DNA of 28,926 bases from a virus. The notes under the pieces are model-generated. The model ran no database searches, was not told the origin of the DNA, and saw only the letters and a program-made list of their open reading frames with translations. Where the stretch lies: positions 1 through 28,926 of the IMG/VR virus record IMGVR_UViG_3300047319_000419. The stretch is one strand, 5' to 3'. Below are positions 13,923 to 20,773 of this stretch, in pieces. A program made the position numbers and the translations under genes. How positions within the stretch are numbered: position 1 is the first letter of the stretch; the number at the start of each line of letters is the position of its first letter.

Positions 13923-14128
13923 GCACGAGACACCGGGTCGATCAGGCCATGGCAAAGCTTCTCGCAGAGCCTGACGCCGCATGGGCGCATGAGACGTGGA
14001 CGGAAGGCAACACCGTCGTCTTCGCCTTCTCGCAGGAGCGGTCCGCGCAACTCATCAGCGAAGCCCTGCACCACATGTTCAAATCGATCCGCCCCGCGCT
14101 GATTCACAACGGAAGGAAGCCCCGATGA
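13919..14128 (+). CDS. Hypothetical protein, 69 residues
   Basis: ATGA overlap with the upstream gene. A helical start (V-D-Q-A-M-A-K-L-L-A-E-P) leads to a strand T-V-V-F-A-F-S-Q-E and a second helix (Q-L-I-S-E-A-L-H-H-M-F), with a basic end. Small alpha/beta fold likely. No family recognised. Confidence 0.55.
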   Translation: MSTRHRVDQAMAKLLAEPDAAWAHETWTEGNTVVFAFSQERSAQLISEALHHMFKSIRPALIHNGRKPR

Positions 14129-14223
14129 AATCCTGGCTGACCTCGTTCATTGCCCGGCATCTGATCGGCACCGACCCGAACCCGCAACCCTCACGCCTCG
14201 ACAGAATGGACTGGACCGCATGA
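14125..14223 (+). CDS. Micro-protein, 32 residues
   Basis: ATGA overlaps on both sides and GGAAGG upstream support translation. The N-terminal K-S-W-L-T-S-F-I-A-R-H-L-I-G is amphipathic and might bind membrane; the rest is polar. No function can be given. Confidence 0.48.
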   Translation: MKSWLTSFIARHLIGTDPNPQPSRLDRMDWTA

Positions 14224-14459
14224 GCCTAGACCTAGACGCCATCGAAGCACGGCGAGCCGACTGCCAGACGTACAACTTTGGGATGCGGAACGCCGACAAG
14301 CTCGCCCACGAAGACGTCCCCGCCCTCCTCGCCATGGTGCGGGAACAACAGGCCACGATAGAGCGGGTGGCTACGGTCGCGGATAAATGGTGGGCCAATT
14401 TCCCATCCAAGGCGCGCGCCATCCGGGACGCGCTCTACCCCGCACCGGAGGCGTCATGA
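14220..14459 (+). CDS. Ead/Ea22-like small protein, 79 residues
   Basis: ATGA overlap with the previous gene. It opens S-L-D-L-D-A-I-E-A-R-R-A, with later V-P-A-L-L-A-M-V-R-E-Q-Q-A-T-I-E-R-V. This layout is that of small phage proteins that list a D-A-I-x-A-R segment, an L-L-A-x-V helix and a short coiled coil, often called Ead/Ea22-like. Their function is not settled. Confidence 0.58.
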   Translation: MSLDLDAIEARRADCQTYNFGMRNADKLAHEDVPALLAMVREQQATIERVATVADKWWANFPSKARAIRDALYPAPEAS

Positions 14460-14641
14460 GTCAGCGTCTCCCGGATTACGACGATCTCCGTGCACGGCAG
14501 GCACGCGCCCAGGAACCCGCAACCCCGTTGTCTGAGTGGGAGATCGCGGGCAGGCGGGCACTCCACGAAATCGGCGCCCAACTCACCGCCGGCAACTACA
14601 ACATCAACCGCATCCGCGACATCCTCGAAAAGGCGGCATAA
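14456..14641 (+). CDS. Hypothetical protein, 61 residues
   Basis: Starts at the ATG overlapping the previous stop. Charged helical N-terminus (Y-D-D-L-R-A-R-Q-A-R-A-Q-E), then W-E-I-A-G-R-R-A-L-H-E-I-G-A-Q-L and a final helix (I-N-R-I-R-D-I-L-E-K-A-A). All-helical; role unknown. Confidence 0.55.
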   Translation: MSQRLPDYDDLRARQARAQEPATPLSEWEIAGRRALHEIGAQLTAGNYNINRIRDILEKAA

Positions 14642-14644
14642 AGC

Positions 14645-14866
14645 ATGGCGAACACCAACTCGACTTCATCCTCTGGCACTGCAAGCGTTGCTGGTCTGCT
14701 CGGCGTCGCCTTCGTCGTCCTCAAGCTGACCCATGTAATCGACTGGTCTTGGTGGTGGGTTCTCGCCCCGTTCTGGATACCGTTCATGGCCTTCCTGCTG
14801 TTCCTCACTGGCATCGTCGTCGTTGCAGTGGCGAAGGTTGCTCCGTGGCAGAAGGGTCGCCGATGA
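14645..14866 (+). CDS. Small two-span membrane protein
   Basis: A 73-residue protein with two hydrophobic helices: residues about 13-30 (A-S-V-A-G-L-L-G-V-A-F-V-V-L) and 37-65 (W-W-W-V-L-A-P-F-W-I-P-F-M-A-F-L). The end is basic (W-Q-K-G-R-R), suggesting a cytoplasmic C-terminus. It lies far from the lysis genes and in an early-type operon, so superinfection exclusion or host modification is more likely than lysis; this is inference only. Confidence 0.65.
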   Translation: MANTNSTSSSGTASVAGLLGVAFVVLKLTHVIDWSWWWVLAPFWIPFMAFLLFLTGIVVVAVAKVAPWQKGRR

Positions 14867-15651
14867 CCTGTTCGTGTGAAGCCAACGTCCCGGGCGTGTA
14901 CTTGTGCCACCGGTGTTGTGAGGCGTTGGAGCAGGTGTTGTCGGAACTGGACAGCGTGGTGGGTGATTTGGTGCGGGCTGTTCCGCGGGCGTCCCTGACG
15001 GCGAGCTACGGGGAACGGGTCAGCAGCACGGGTTCCCAGTTCGCGCCGTTGCCGGTGAACGAAGCCGCTTTGGATGCACACATAGCCCTCGACAAGTACC
15101 TCATGGTCACGGCGTTGGAGTTGGCGAAGGTCACGGGTGCCAGGCTCGCGGGCCGGGACAGTTCGGCACTCAGCTCGTACGTCCTCACCCATGTTGGGAC
15201 ACTCCGCATCCAGTCATGGGCGCCCGACGTCGAACCGACATTGCGGGGACTCGTCAGGGATTGTGAGAAGGCCACCCATACCGCGACGCAAGCCGAGTTC
15301 GCCGGCACCTGCCCCGAAGACGGTTCGGAACTGTTCACCCACGCTGGCGGGGCAACAGCAACCTGCCGGACCTGCTCCGTGGTTTACGAGGACGTGCAGG
15401 GTTGGCGGACCACGGCCAAAGCCTACGCCCGCCAAACCGACGACGACATCATCGGCTACCCCAAAGCACTCTCCGAACGCCTCAACAAGGTCCACGGCGA
15501 AACGGTCGGCGCCGACTACATCCGGGTACTCGCAGCCAGGGGGCTACTCTTCAGGGTCAACCCCGAACGCGGGGAGGACGGGAAGATCCTGCGGCCCATG
15601 TACCGGCTCGGCGACATCAAACAACTCATCACGAAGGAGGAAGCAGCATGA
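14863..15651 (+). CDS. Zinc-binding putative DNA-binding protein, 262 residues
   Basis: ATG at 14863 overlaps the previous stop, so the longer upstream open frame is not used. The N-terminus carries C3, C5, C15, C18 and C19, a possible zinc site. A long helical middle section follows. A second site has C150, then C168 and C171 (C-R-T-C-S-V-V-Y). The last 80 residues resemble a winged helix (Y-P-K-A-L-S-E-R-L, then I-R-V-L-A-A-R-G-L-L-F). It is the largest product of this operon and a good candidate for its regulator or effector. No precise family recognised. Confidence 0.62.
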   Translation: MTCSCEANVPGVYLCHRCCEALEQVLSELDSVVGDLVRAVPRASLTASYGERVSSTGSQFAPLPVNEAALDAHIALDKYLMVTALELAKVTGARLAGRDSSALSSYVLTHVGTLRIQSWAPDVEPTLRGLVRDCEKATHTATQAEFAGTCPEDGSELFTHAGGATATCRTCSVVYEDVQGWRTTAKAYARQTDDDIIGYPKALSERLNKVHGETVGADYIRVLAARGLLFRVNPERGEDGKILRPMYRLGDIKQLITKEEAA

Positions 15652-15935
15652 GCAAACCCAAAGGCCCTAGCGGTGTTGCGCTGGCATTCCTTATCGAAGG
15701 CGCCGAAGATGAGTTCCAGGAAGATAACCCGTGGCCCACGACCCAGCGCGCCGCGGCAGAGGCGATATTAGCCCGCTACGCCCTGACCCCACGCAAAGGT
15801 TTGGTTGGGGGCATGACTCGGAGCACCTTGAAGCGACTTGTGCTTGAAGCGTCAGGCCTTGAATGGGACCGGGCTGAAGCCGTTGCGGACCACATAATAG
15901 CGAATGGCGCGAAAGCCCGGGAGGAACACGCATGA
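15648..15935 (+). CDS. Hypothetical protein, 95 residues
   Basis: ATGA overlap and AAGGAGG upstream. Acidic N-terminal half, then two helical stretches (A-A-A-E-A-I-L-A-R-Y, A-E-A-V-A-D-H-I-I-A) separated by a basic loop. Might be a small DNA- or protein-binding helical protein; not recognised. Confidence 0.55.
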   Translation: MSKPKGPSGVALAFLIEGAEDEFQEDNPWPTTQRAAAEAILARYALTPRKGLVGGMTRSTLKRLVLEASGLEWDRAEAVADHIIANGAKAREEHA

Positions 15936-16135
15936 ATGGCGCTTGGCAGAACACGGACCCGGACGGCAAGAAGTGGGCGTTTGTTATCCACGGGCCGGAT
16001 GGCGAACCGATCAAAGACCACAAGGTTTACTTCGCCCACCAGAACGACGCGCAGGCATCAGCTTGGCGGCGTGGCCTAGATTCCTCCGCGGGATACTCTG
16101 TCAAGGAAATCCCATACAGGGAGGAAGCCGCATGA
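15932..16135 (+). CDS. Hypothetical beta-rich protein, 67 residues
   Basis: ATGA overlap with the previous gene and GGGAGG upstream. Strands K-K-W-A-F-V-I-H-G-P and H-K-V-Y-F-A-H, then a short helix, and Y-S-V-K-E-I-P-Y at the end. The order suggests a small alpha/beta domain. Function unknown. Confidence 0.55.
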   Translation: MNGAWQNTDPDGKKWAFVIHGPDGEPIKDHKVYFAHQNDAQASAWRRGLDSSAGYSVKEIPYREEAA

Positions 16136-16323
16136 AGCACGAACCCACCATGGAACGCTACATACTCACCCCACGCGAGGGCTACGTTCGACCGTTGACG
16201 GACATGGAGCGCGAGATGATCAACCTTGACCATTCCGTCGCGCACCTAATGAACTTTTGGCACGACGGGATCATGACCGAGGAAGAAGTCCGCCGCGTGC
16301 TCGGAGCGAGGGGCCTCGCATGA
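16132..16323 (+). CDS. Hypothetical protein, 63 residues
   Basis: ATGA overlap with the previous gene. Contains Y-I-L-T-P-R-E-G, echoing Y-A-L-T-P-R-K-G in the gene at 15648, then a helix-loop-helix (M-E-R-E-M-I-N-L-D-H-S-V-A-H-L, E-E-E-V-R-R-V-L-G-A-R-G-L). Could be a small DNA-binding or adaptor protein. Confidence 0.52.
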   Translation: MKHEPTMERYILTPREGYVRPLTDMEREMINLDHSVAHLMNFWHDGIMTEEEVRRVLGARGLA

Positions 16324-16427
16324 GCTTCATCTGTACGCTGTGGGGACACAAGGGCCGCTGGTCGCCGTGGCTGAAGACCTACTACTGCCGCTGGTGCCAC
16401 GAAGAAGTGACCCCGAAGTACAGATAG
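16320..16427 (+). CDS. Micro-protein with zinc knuckle, 35 residues
   Basis: ATGA overlap with the previous gene; the TAG ends one base before the next motif copy. C5, H10, C23 and C26 (Y-Y-C-R-W-C-H-E) could coordinate one zinc, and the peptide has four tryptophans. Last gene of the second operon. Similar short C-x-x-C peptides occur in many phages without known function. Confidence 0.5.
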   Translation: MSFICTLWGHKGRWSPWLKTYYCRWCHEEVTPKYR

Positions 16428-16464
16428 CGAAACGAAGTGTAACTCCGCACGAAATTAGGTGTTG
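16428..16464 (+). promoter_or_regulatory. 15-base motif copy plus a degenerate copy at the third operon
   Basis: A perfect copy lies at 16428-16442. A near copy with CGAAAT and GTGTTG lies at 16450-16464, starting exactly 22 bases later, the same spacing as the first three sites of the cluster at 2860. The near copy covers the first three bases of the -35 at 16462. A bound regulator would block the promoter. Confidence 0.6.
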
Positions 16465-16491
16465 ACTTTGATACGCGGTTGAACTTACAAT
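16462..16491 (+). promoter_or_regulatory. Sigma-70-type promoter
   Basis: TTGACT (16462-16467) and TACAAT (16486-16491) are separated by 18 bases, each one base from consensus. It is among the best-matching promoters in the window, with the integrase promoter. Predicted transcription starts near 16498, only a few bases before a terminator-like hairpin. Confidence 0.72.
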
Positions 16492-16505
16492 TGAGTTGTA
16501 GCGAA

Positions 16506-16534
16506 AGAGCCTCCACGAAGTGGGGGCTCTTTTT
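16506..16534 (+). terminator. Terminator or attenuator hairpin
   Basis: AGAGCCTCCAC (16506-16516) pairs with GTGGGGGCTCT (16520-16530) apart from one T-G wobble, followed by TTTT. It can end the 13507-16427 operon, for which no other terminator is seen. It also lies directly downstream of the promoter at 16462-16491, so downstream expression would need readthrough or antitermination. Confidence 0.8.
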
Positions 16535-16558
16535 CATGCCCAACGAATCGGGGTCACC

Positions 16559-16801
16559 GTGAGCCTTGCTGTGGTGTCGCCGGCCCCGATCCTGGACCAC
16601 GCCGACAGGTGCGACCGTTGCGGTTCACGCGCCTATGTGTGGACGATCCTGACCTTCCCCAGTTCCGCGACGGGTGAGCTGCTGTGGTGCCGGCACCACT
16701 GGCTGAAGCACCGGGACGCCGTCCAGACCTTCGTGTCCGTCATCGTTGACGAATCCCGCCAACTGTTCAAACACGTTGAAGACGATAGGGGTGTCCGGTG
16801 A
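16559..16801 (+). CDS. DUF7455-like zinc protein, 80 residues
   Basis: GTG at 16559 is chosen because GGGG lies 6 bases upstream; longer versions would overlap the terminator. D-R-C-D-R-C-G-S-R-A-Y-V, then L-L-W-C-R-H-H-W-L-K-H, gives a C-x-x-C...C-x-H-H metal site characteristic of a small actinobacterial and actinophage family (DUF7455). The family's function is unknown. A helical C-terminal tail follows. The stop overlaps the next GTG. Confidence 0.72.
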   Translation: MSLAVVSPAPILDHADRCDRCGSRAYVWTILTFPSSATGELLWCRHHWLKHRDAVQTFVSVIVDESRQLFKHVEDDRGVR

Positions 16802-16986
16802 AACGCTACAGCCACACCCCCGTTCACCCCGATGTTGTCGCTGGTCTCAACGACGCGGCGGTCCTCGCCCAGTTGGCGGAGCGGATTGACGCGCTCATCC
16901 CCGAACCGCGCACCCACACCGCACAGACGGCCCTCATCACCGCCCGAGTCGCACTGTTGGCTGCGGTGAAGGAACTCACCCCCTAA
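16798..16986 (+). CDS. Small helical protein, 62 residues
   Basis: GTG start overlaps the previous stop. Helical throughout (L-N-D-A-A-V-L-A-Q-L-A-E-R-I-D-A-L, then A-L-I-T-A-R-V-A-L-L-A-A-V-K-E-L). Ends 13 bases before the next gene. Function unknown. Confidence 0.55.
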   Translation: MKRYSHTPVHPDVVAGLNDAAVLAQLAERIDALIPEPRTHTAQTALITARVALLAAVKELTP

Positions 16987-16999
16987 GCAGAGGAACAAC

Positions 17000-17323
17000 A
17001 TGACCCAGACCCCCAGCATCGGCCGCATCGTTCACTACACGCTCAGCGAACAGGACGCCGCGCAGATCAACAAGCGCCGCTCGGACGCTAGGAACCTCAA
17101 CGCGGCGGGCGTGACGCTCGCCAGCCAAGGACTCGGGCCGCAGATCCACATCGGCAACAAAGTGGAAGCTGGCGACGTCTTCCCCGCCATCATCGTCCGC
17201 GTATGGGAATCGGCAAAGTCCTGCAACTTGCAGGTCCTCCTAGACGGCAACGACACCTTCTGGGCTTGCTCAATACCCGAAGGCGACGGCTTGCACAACT
17301 GGTCATGGCCTCCCCGGGCCTAA
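17000..17323 (+). CDS. Conserved-type phage hypothetical protein, 107 residues
   Basis: AGAGGAA precedes the ATG. I-G-R-I-V-H-Y-T-L-S-E-Q-D-A at the start, V-F-P-A-I-I-V-R-V-W in the middle and N-L-Q-V-L-L-D-G-N-D-T-F-W-A, then P-E-G-D-G near the end, form a beta-rich domain. I recognise it as a family widespread in actinophages and in other phages. No activity is established. Confidence 0.75.
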   Translation: MTQTPSIGRIVHYTLSEQDAAQINKRRSDARNLNAAGVTLASQGLGPQIHIGNKVEAGDVFPAIIVRVWESAKSCNLQVLLDGNDTFWACSIPEGDGLHNWSWPPRA

Positions 17324-17545
17324 CCCCCTAGATTTGGCCGTGCTGGTCAACACGATATGAGCCGTGACGCGGTCGTACGGATCTTCCACGCTTTCGTGCA
17401 GGCCTACTCCGCTGCTTCGGAATGCCGCCAGCACGGTCAACTTACGTCCTTGGAACGTCACGCAACCATGCCGCCCAAGAGACCCCAACCGCACCTTATC
17501 GCCCCAGTTCAGCGGAACCACAAAGAACGGGCACCCTTTCACCAC
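17303..17545 (-). CDS. Possible leftward gene in a 242-base gap
   Basis: The gap 17324-17565 has no clear rightward gene; a 70-residue plus-strand frame (17357-17569) lacks a ribosome site. On the minus strand an 80-residue frame shows G-D-K-V-R-L-G-S-L-G-R-H, T-F-Q-G-R-K-L-T-V-L-A-A-F and V-E-D-P-Y-D-R-V-T-A-H, which looks like a small beta-barrel domain with G/C-ended codons. No ribosome site precedes the GTG. It overlaps the end of the gene at 17000 by about 20 bases, tail to tail. Uncertain. Confidence 0.28.
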   Translation of the reverse strand: MVKGCPFFVVPLNWGDKVRLGSLGRHGCVTFQGRKLTVLAAFRSSGVGLHESVEDPYDRVTAHIVLTSTAKSRGLGPGRP

Positions 17546-17565
17546 CGTAAGCAGACGGGAACACC

Positions 17566-18785
17566 ATGACGCGCTGTAAATATGGGGCCGCGATAGACGA
17601 CCTATCCAAAGCCCAAGGCCACAAGTTCCTCGCTTACTCCGCAAAGAATGAAGACGGGCGCTACACCTACGGGTCACGCCACGTTGCGGAACAGCTCGGC
17701 ATCGGCAAATCCAGCGTCAACGACCACCGCGCCGGGAAATGTGTTTGCTCCAAGGCTGAGGTGCCGGTCAACTCCGAGCTTCACCGCCCGGACGGTACAG
17801 CCGACTACGTGACCATGAGCGAACGCGCGTGGGGCTACGAAGACTTCCGCCGGTTCATCGCCTCCAAGGGCCAGGATCCCGACAAGGTCACCTTCACGTG
17901 GGGAGTCACCAGCACCCCGCAGGGCGGCTATTTCAACAAACTCAACAACGTCCGGCCTGTTGCCTCGGTTGAGGCCGGGTTGGAAGCCGTTGACCTGCCC
18001 GCACTGTACGCTGCGGCACGTCACGCGACCCCGAAGTCCACGCCGCCCTACCAGGACCGCGCCACGGTCATTGTGTGGGCGGATCCGCAGATCGGTAAGA
18101 CCGGTTCGCGTGGCGGCACTGCTGAGCTGATCGAACGCTCCACGGTGATCCGTAAGAAACTGGATGAGCTGCTCGGTGAGCGGAACCCCTCGGCGATCCT
18201 CCTGGCTGATGCTGGGGACGGGATTGAGGGGTTTGAGTCCGGTGGCAACCCGATGTTCACGAACGACCTTTCGCTGTCGGGCCAGCTCGACACGTACGGC
18301 ACGGAACTGTTCGAGTACATCAACCTCGCGCATGGTTACGCACCGGTCACGGTTGCGGGGATCCCGTCGAATCATGCGGCGTGGCGGTGCGGTAAGCAGA
18401 ACCTCGGACGCCCCTCCGATGACCTCGGGCTGTTCATGCACAAGCAAGTGCAGCGTGTCACGGACGCCGCGGGCATGGGCGTCTCATGGGTCAGTTCGGC
18501 CCGGGACAGGCTGTTGCGTGGTGGCAGAAGCAGGCCTTTGGTGCACAGGCAGCTGCGACCGCCGATGTTCTCGTGCATGGTCACTATCACAGCTTCAGCG
18601 CCTCGGTGGCGGGCCGTAACCCCGTTAGCGGGCGTCAACGGTACTGTCTCGGCGCCCCCACGCTCGACAACGGGTCCGACTGGTTCCGGCAAGTCCAAGG
18701 CCGCGACAGTGACCCCGGCCTCATGGTCTTCGACGTCACCGAAGTGGGCTTCGACCTCTCCTCACTCACCATCCTCACCGCGTAA
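17566..18785 (+). pseudogene. Metallophosphoesterase (MRE11-like), frame-broken
   Basis: The frame from 17566 has an N-terminal HTH-like segment (S-R-H-V-A-E-Q-L-G-I-G-K-S-S-V, 37-51). The phosphoesterase motifs follow: W-A-D-P-Q-I-G (171-177), A-D-A-G-D-G (214-219) and S-N-H (268-270). Just after residue 307 the frame turns into Ser/Pro/Arg-rich sequence typical of misreading and stops at 18792. A different frame, 18486-18785, supplies the missing C-terminus with F-G-P-G-Q-A-V-A-W-W-Q-K, the G-H-Y-H motif and G-A-P-T-L-D-N-G-S. The segment expected between S-N-H and G-H-x-H looks shortened, so a small deletion with loss of frame is likely. Either an inactive gene or a sequence error. Confidence 0.75.
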
Positions 18786-18830
18786 CGGCTGAATAGCCAC
18801 AATCACCTCTTCCCAGCTTTAGGAGCACGC

Positions 18831-19175
18831 ATGGCTATTCAGACGGCGAGCATGAAGAACAGCCTCGCGACCGCTTACAAGAACGCCGCACTCTACGCTG
18901 CGTTGTACACGACCGTTCCCGGCGCCAGCGCGGGTACTGAGGTCACAGGTGGTGCGCCGGCCTACGCCAGGAAGTCGTTGAGCTGGGGTGCGCCGTCGAA
19001 CGGTGTCATCACCGCCACCGCGACGTTCGACGTCCCGTCCGGTGTGACCGTTGCCGGTGCCGGTATCCACGACGCGGCCACCGCGGGGAACTACCTCGAC
19101 GGCGGGGCTGTCACCTCCCAGAACTTCAGCTCCCAGGGCACGTACGCCCTCACCCTCACGTTCACCGAGTCCTAA
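18831..19175 (+). CDS. Tail-fibre/minor structural protein, Gp80-like
   Basis: A 114-residue protein preceded by TAGGAG. It contains A-A-L-Y-A-A-L-Y-T-T-V-P-G, then T-E-V-T-G-G-A-P-A-Y-A-R-K-S-L-S-W-G, A-T-F-D-V-P-S-G-V-T-V and a final strand. This matches the small beta-sandwich phage tail-fibre family found in many actinophages (S-L-H-T-A-D-P...T-E-V-x-G-G-x-Y-x-R in others). First gene of the virion-like block after the broken phosphoesterase. Confidence 0.75.
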   Translation: MAIQTASMKNSLATAYKNAALYAALYTTVPGASAGTEVTGGAPAYARKSLSWGAPSNGVITATATFDVPSGVTVAGAGIHDAATAGNYLDGGAVTSQNFSSQGTYALTLTFTES

Positions 19176-19192
19176 CACCGTAGGGGGCTGGC

Positions 19193-20503
19193 ATGGTCCA
19201 GTGGGTCAACCGCTCCCTCGTCCAAGCACCACGTAACGGCACCACCTCCCACACGGTCAGCTTCACCCCGGCGACGTCGGGGAACCTCCTCGTCGCCATC
19301 GCCGAGGGCGCGGTCACCTCCACCACACCCACGGGTTGGACGCTCCCGGCTAACGGGTCATCGGTCAACAACACCGGGCTCTACGTCTGGTACAAGACCG
19401 CGACCGCGTCCGAGTCCTCGTTCACGACCACGCACAACGGGTCGAACTACCCCGCCGGGTTCGTGATCTACGAGTTCGCTGCCGGGTCCGTGTTCGTGAA
19501 GTCCGCGACGGCGAACAACCTTGCCACGTCCGCGGCGAACCCTGCACTAACCGGACTGACCGGCACCAACCTGACGTACGGTGTCATCGGCGTTGACGAC
19601 ACCGCCAGCAACGCGTACACGTCCACGGTCTGGTCAGGTACAGGGTCGCCGGTTGAGGACGTTGATCTTGCTGTTGCCGATTCCGGTACGGACGGTTACG
19701 GCCTGTCGGTCGCCTACGTCGAATCGAACACGGCCACCTCGTTCCAGCCCACAGGCAACGCGACGCAGACCGGTACGCCGGTCGCGAAGGAAGCCCTGAC
19801 GTTCGCGGTGAACGTGGTTGTCCCGTCCGGGTCCGCGTCTTCCGGGTCGGTGGCGTTGGCTGGTGCCGGGTCCCTTGCTGGGTCTGGTAAGCCTGCCGCA
19901 TCCGGTTCCGCGGCCCCGTCCGGTGCTGGTGCGCTGGCGTTGGGCGGTTCCCCCGCAGCATCGGGCACTATCGCCCCGAACGGCACGGGCACGCTGGCCC
20001 TGTCCGGTGTTGCGAACGCTGCGGGCGCCGTGGCCCTTGGCGGCACGGGTTCCCTGGCGTTCAGCGCCGGGACGGGCTACACGGGCACGCTCACCCTGTC
20101 TGGTACTGGCGGGCTGGCACTCGCTGGCACACCGAAACCCGCCGGCACCCTGGCTCTTGCCGGGCCCGGCTCGCTCGCCCTGTCCGGGAACGGTTCGGGC
20201 GCAGGGACAGGCTCACTCAACCTCGCAGGCGCGGGCACGCTCACCCTCACGGGCGCGGTCACCACAACGGGGGCGCTCACCCTCGGCGGCATGGGGCAAC
20301 TCACCGCAACCGGGCAACCCACAACGTCAGGCGCGCTCAGCCGTTCCGGCACGGGCTCGCTGACACTCTCCGGCGTGCCCCTCGGCCTGCCGGTAGACAT
20401 CACCGTCACCGGCACCCTTGACCCGCGACGCTGGGCAACAACCCTTCCCGCACGGTCTAAGACGGCCACTCTGGACACGAAACGATGGGCAGGCAGCTTG
20501 TGA
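19193..20503 (+). CDS. Minor virion protein with nine 20-residue repeats
   Basis: A 436-residue protein. Residues 1-205 form a beta-sandwich-like domain (V-S-F-T-P-A-T-S-G-N-L-L-V-A-I-A, G-L-Y-V-W-Y-K-T-A-T-A) similar to phage minor tail proteins. Residues 218-398 are nine tandem units of about 20 residues with pattern G-x-L-x-L-S-G-x-G-x-L-x-L-x-G-x-x-x-x-x (one unit has 22, the last 19). The C-terminus has two L-D-x-x-R-W-A motifs. It is likely an elongated, threonine/serine-rich virion fibre or surface decoration. The GTG of the next gene overlaps its stop. Confidence 0.72.
   Translation: MVQWVNRSLVQAPRNGTTSHTVSFTPATSGNLLVAIAEGAVTSTTPTGWTLPANGSSVNNTGLYVWYKTATASESSFTTTHNGSNYPAGFVIYEFAAGSVFVKSATANNLATSAANPALTGLTGTNLTYGVIGVDDTASNAYTSTVWSGTGSPVEDVDLAVADSGTDGYGLSVAYVESNTATSFQPTGNATQTGTPVAKEALTFAVNVVVPSGSASSGSVALAGAGSLAGSGKPAASGSAAPSGAGALALGGSPAASGTIAPNGTGTLALSGVANAAGAVALGGTGSLAFSAGTGYTGTLTLSGTGGLALAGTPKPAGTLALAGPGSLALSGNGSGAGTGSLNLAGAGTLTLTGAVTTTGALTLGGMGQLTATGQPTTSGALSRSGTGSLTLSGVPLGLPVDITVTGTLDPRRWATTLPARSKTATLDTKRWAGSL
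19844..20389 (+). repeat. Tandem coding repeats, about 60 bases per unit
   Basis: Nine consecutive units encode the Gly/Ser/Leu/Ala repeats of the gene at 19193. Units are diverged at the DNA level, so this is an old duplication rather than a recent expansion. Period is 60 bases except one unit of 66 and a final unit of 57. Confidence 0.75.
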
Positions 20504-20760
20504 ACAGTTACGAACGCGAGAGCGTGGAGTTCCAGCCCGTGACCATCACCGTCGACGGCACAGCGGTAACAACAGGTGTGACGTTCTGTCTCGCCCCAGA
20601 CGGCGTCCGACCAGTCACCTTCGCCGCACCCGCCACCGTCGCGGGCAAGATCGGCGTCCTCGTCACCGGCCTAACACCCGGCGCCTACCGGGTTTGGGCC
20701 AAGATCGCCTCCAACCCCGAAACCCCCGTCCTCAACTGCGGCTACATCACTGTTACCTAG
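20500..20760 (+). CDS. Small virion-associated hypothetical protein, 86 residues
   Basis: GTG at 20500 overlaps the previous stop and has an AGG-containing site; an ATG at 20485 lacks one. Strands V-E-F-Q-P-V-T-I-T-V-D-G, V-T-F-C-L-A-P-D-G and G-A-Y-R-V-W-A-K-I form an Ig-like or beta-sandwich fold of the kind found in phage structural proteins. It ends in a C-G-Y-I-T-V-T strand. Probably a tail or capsid accessory protein. Confidence 0.6.
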   Translation: MNSYERESVEFQPVTITVDGTAVTTGVTFCLAPDGVRPVTFAAPATVAGKIGVLVTGLTPGAYRVWAKIASNPETPVLNCGYITVT

Positions 20761-20773
20761 CTAGGAGGCACGC

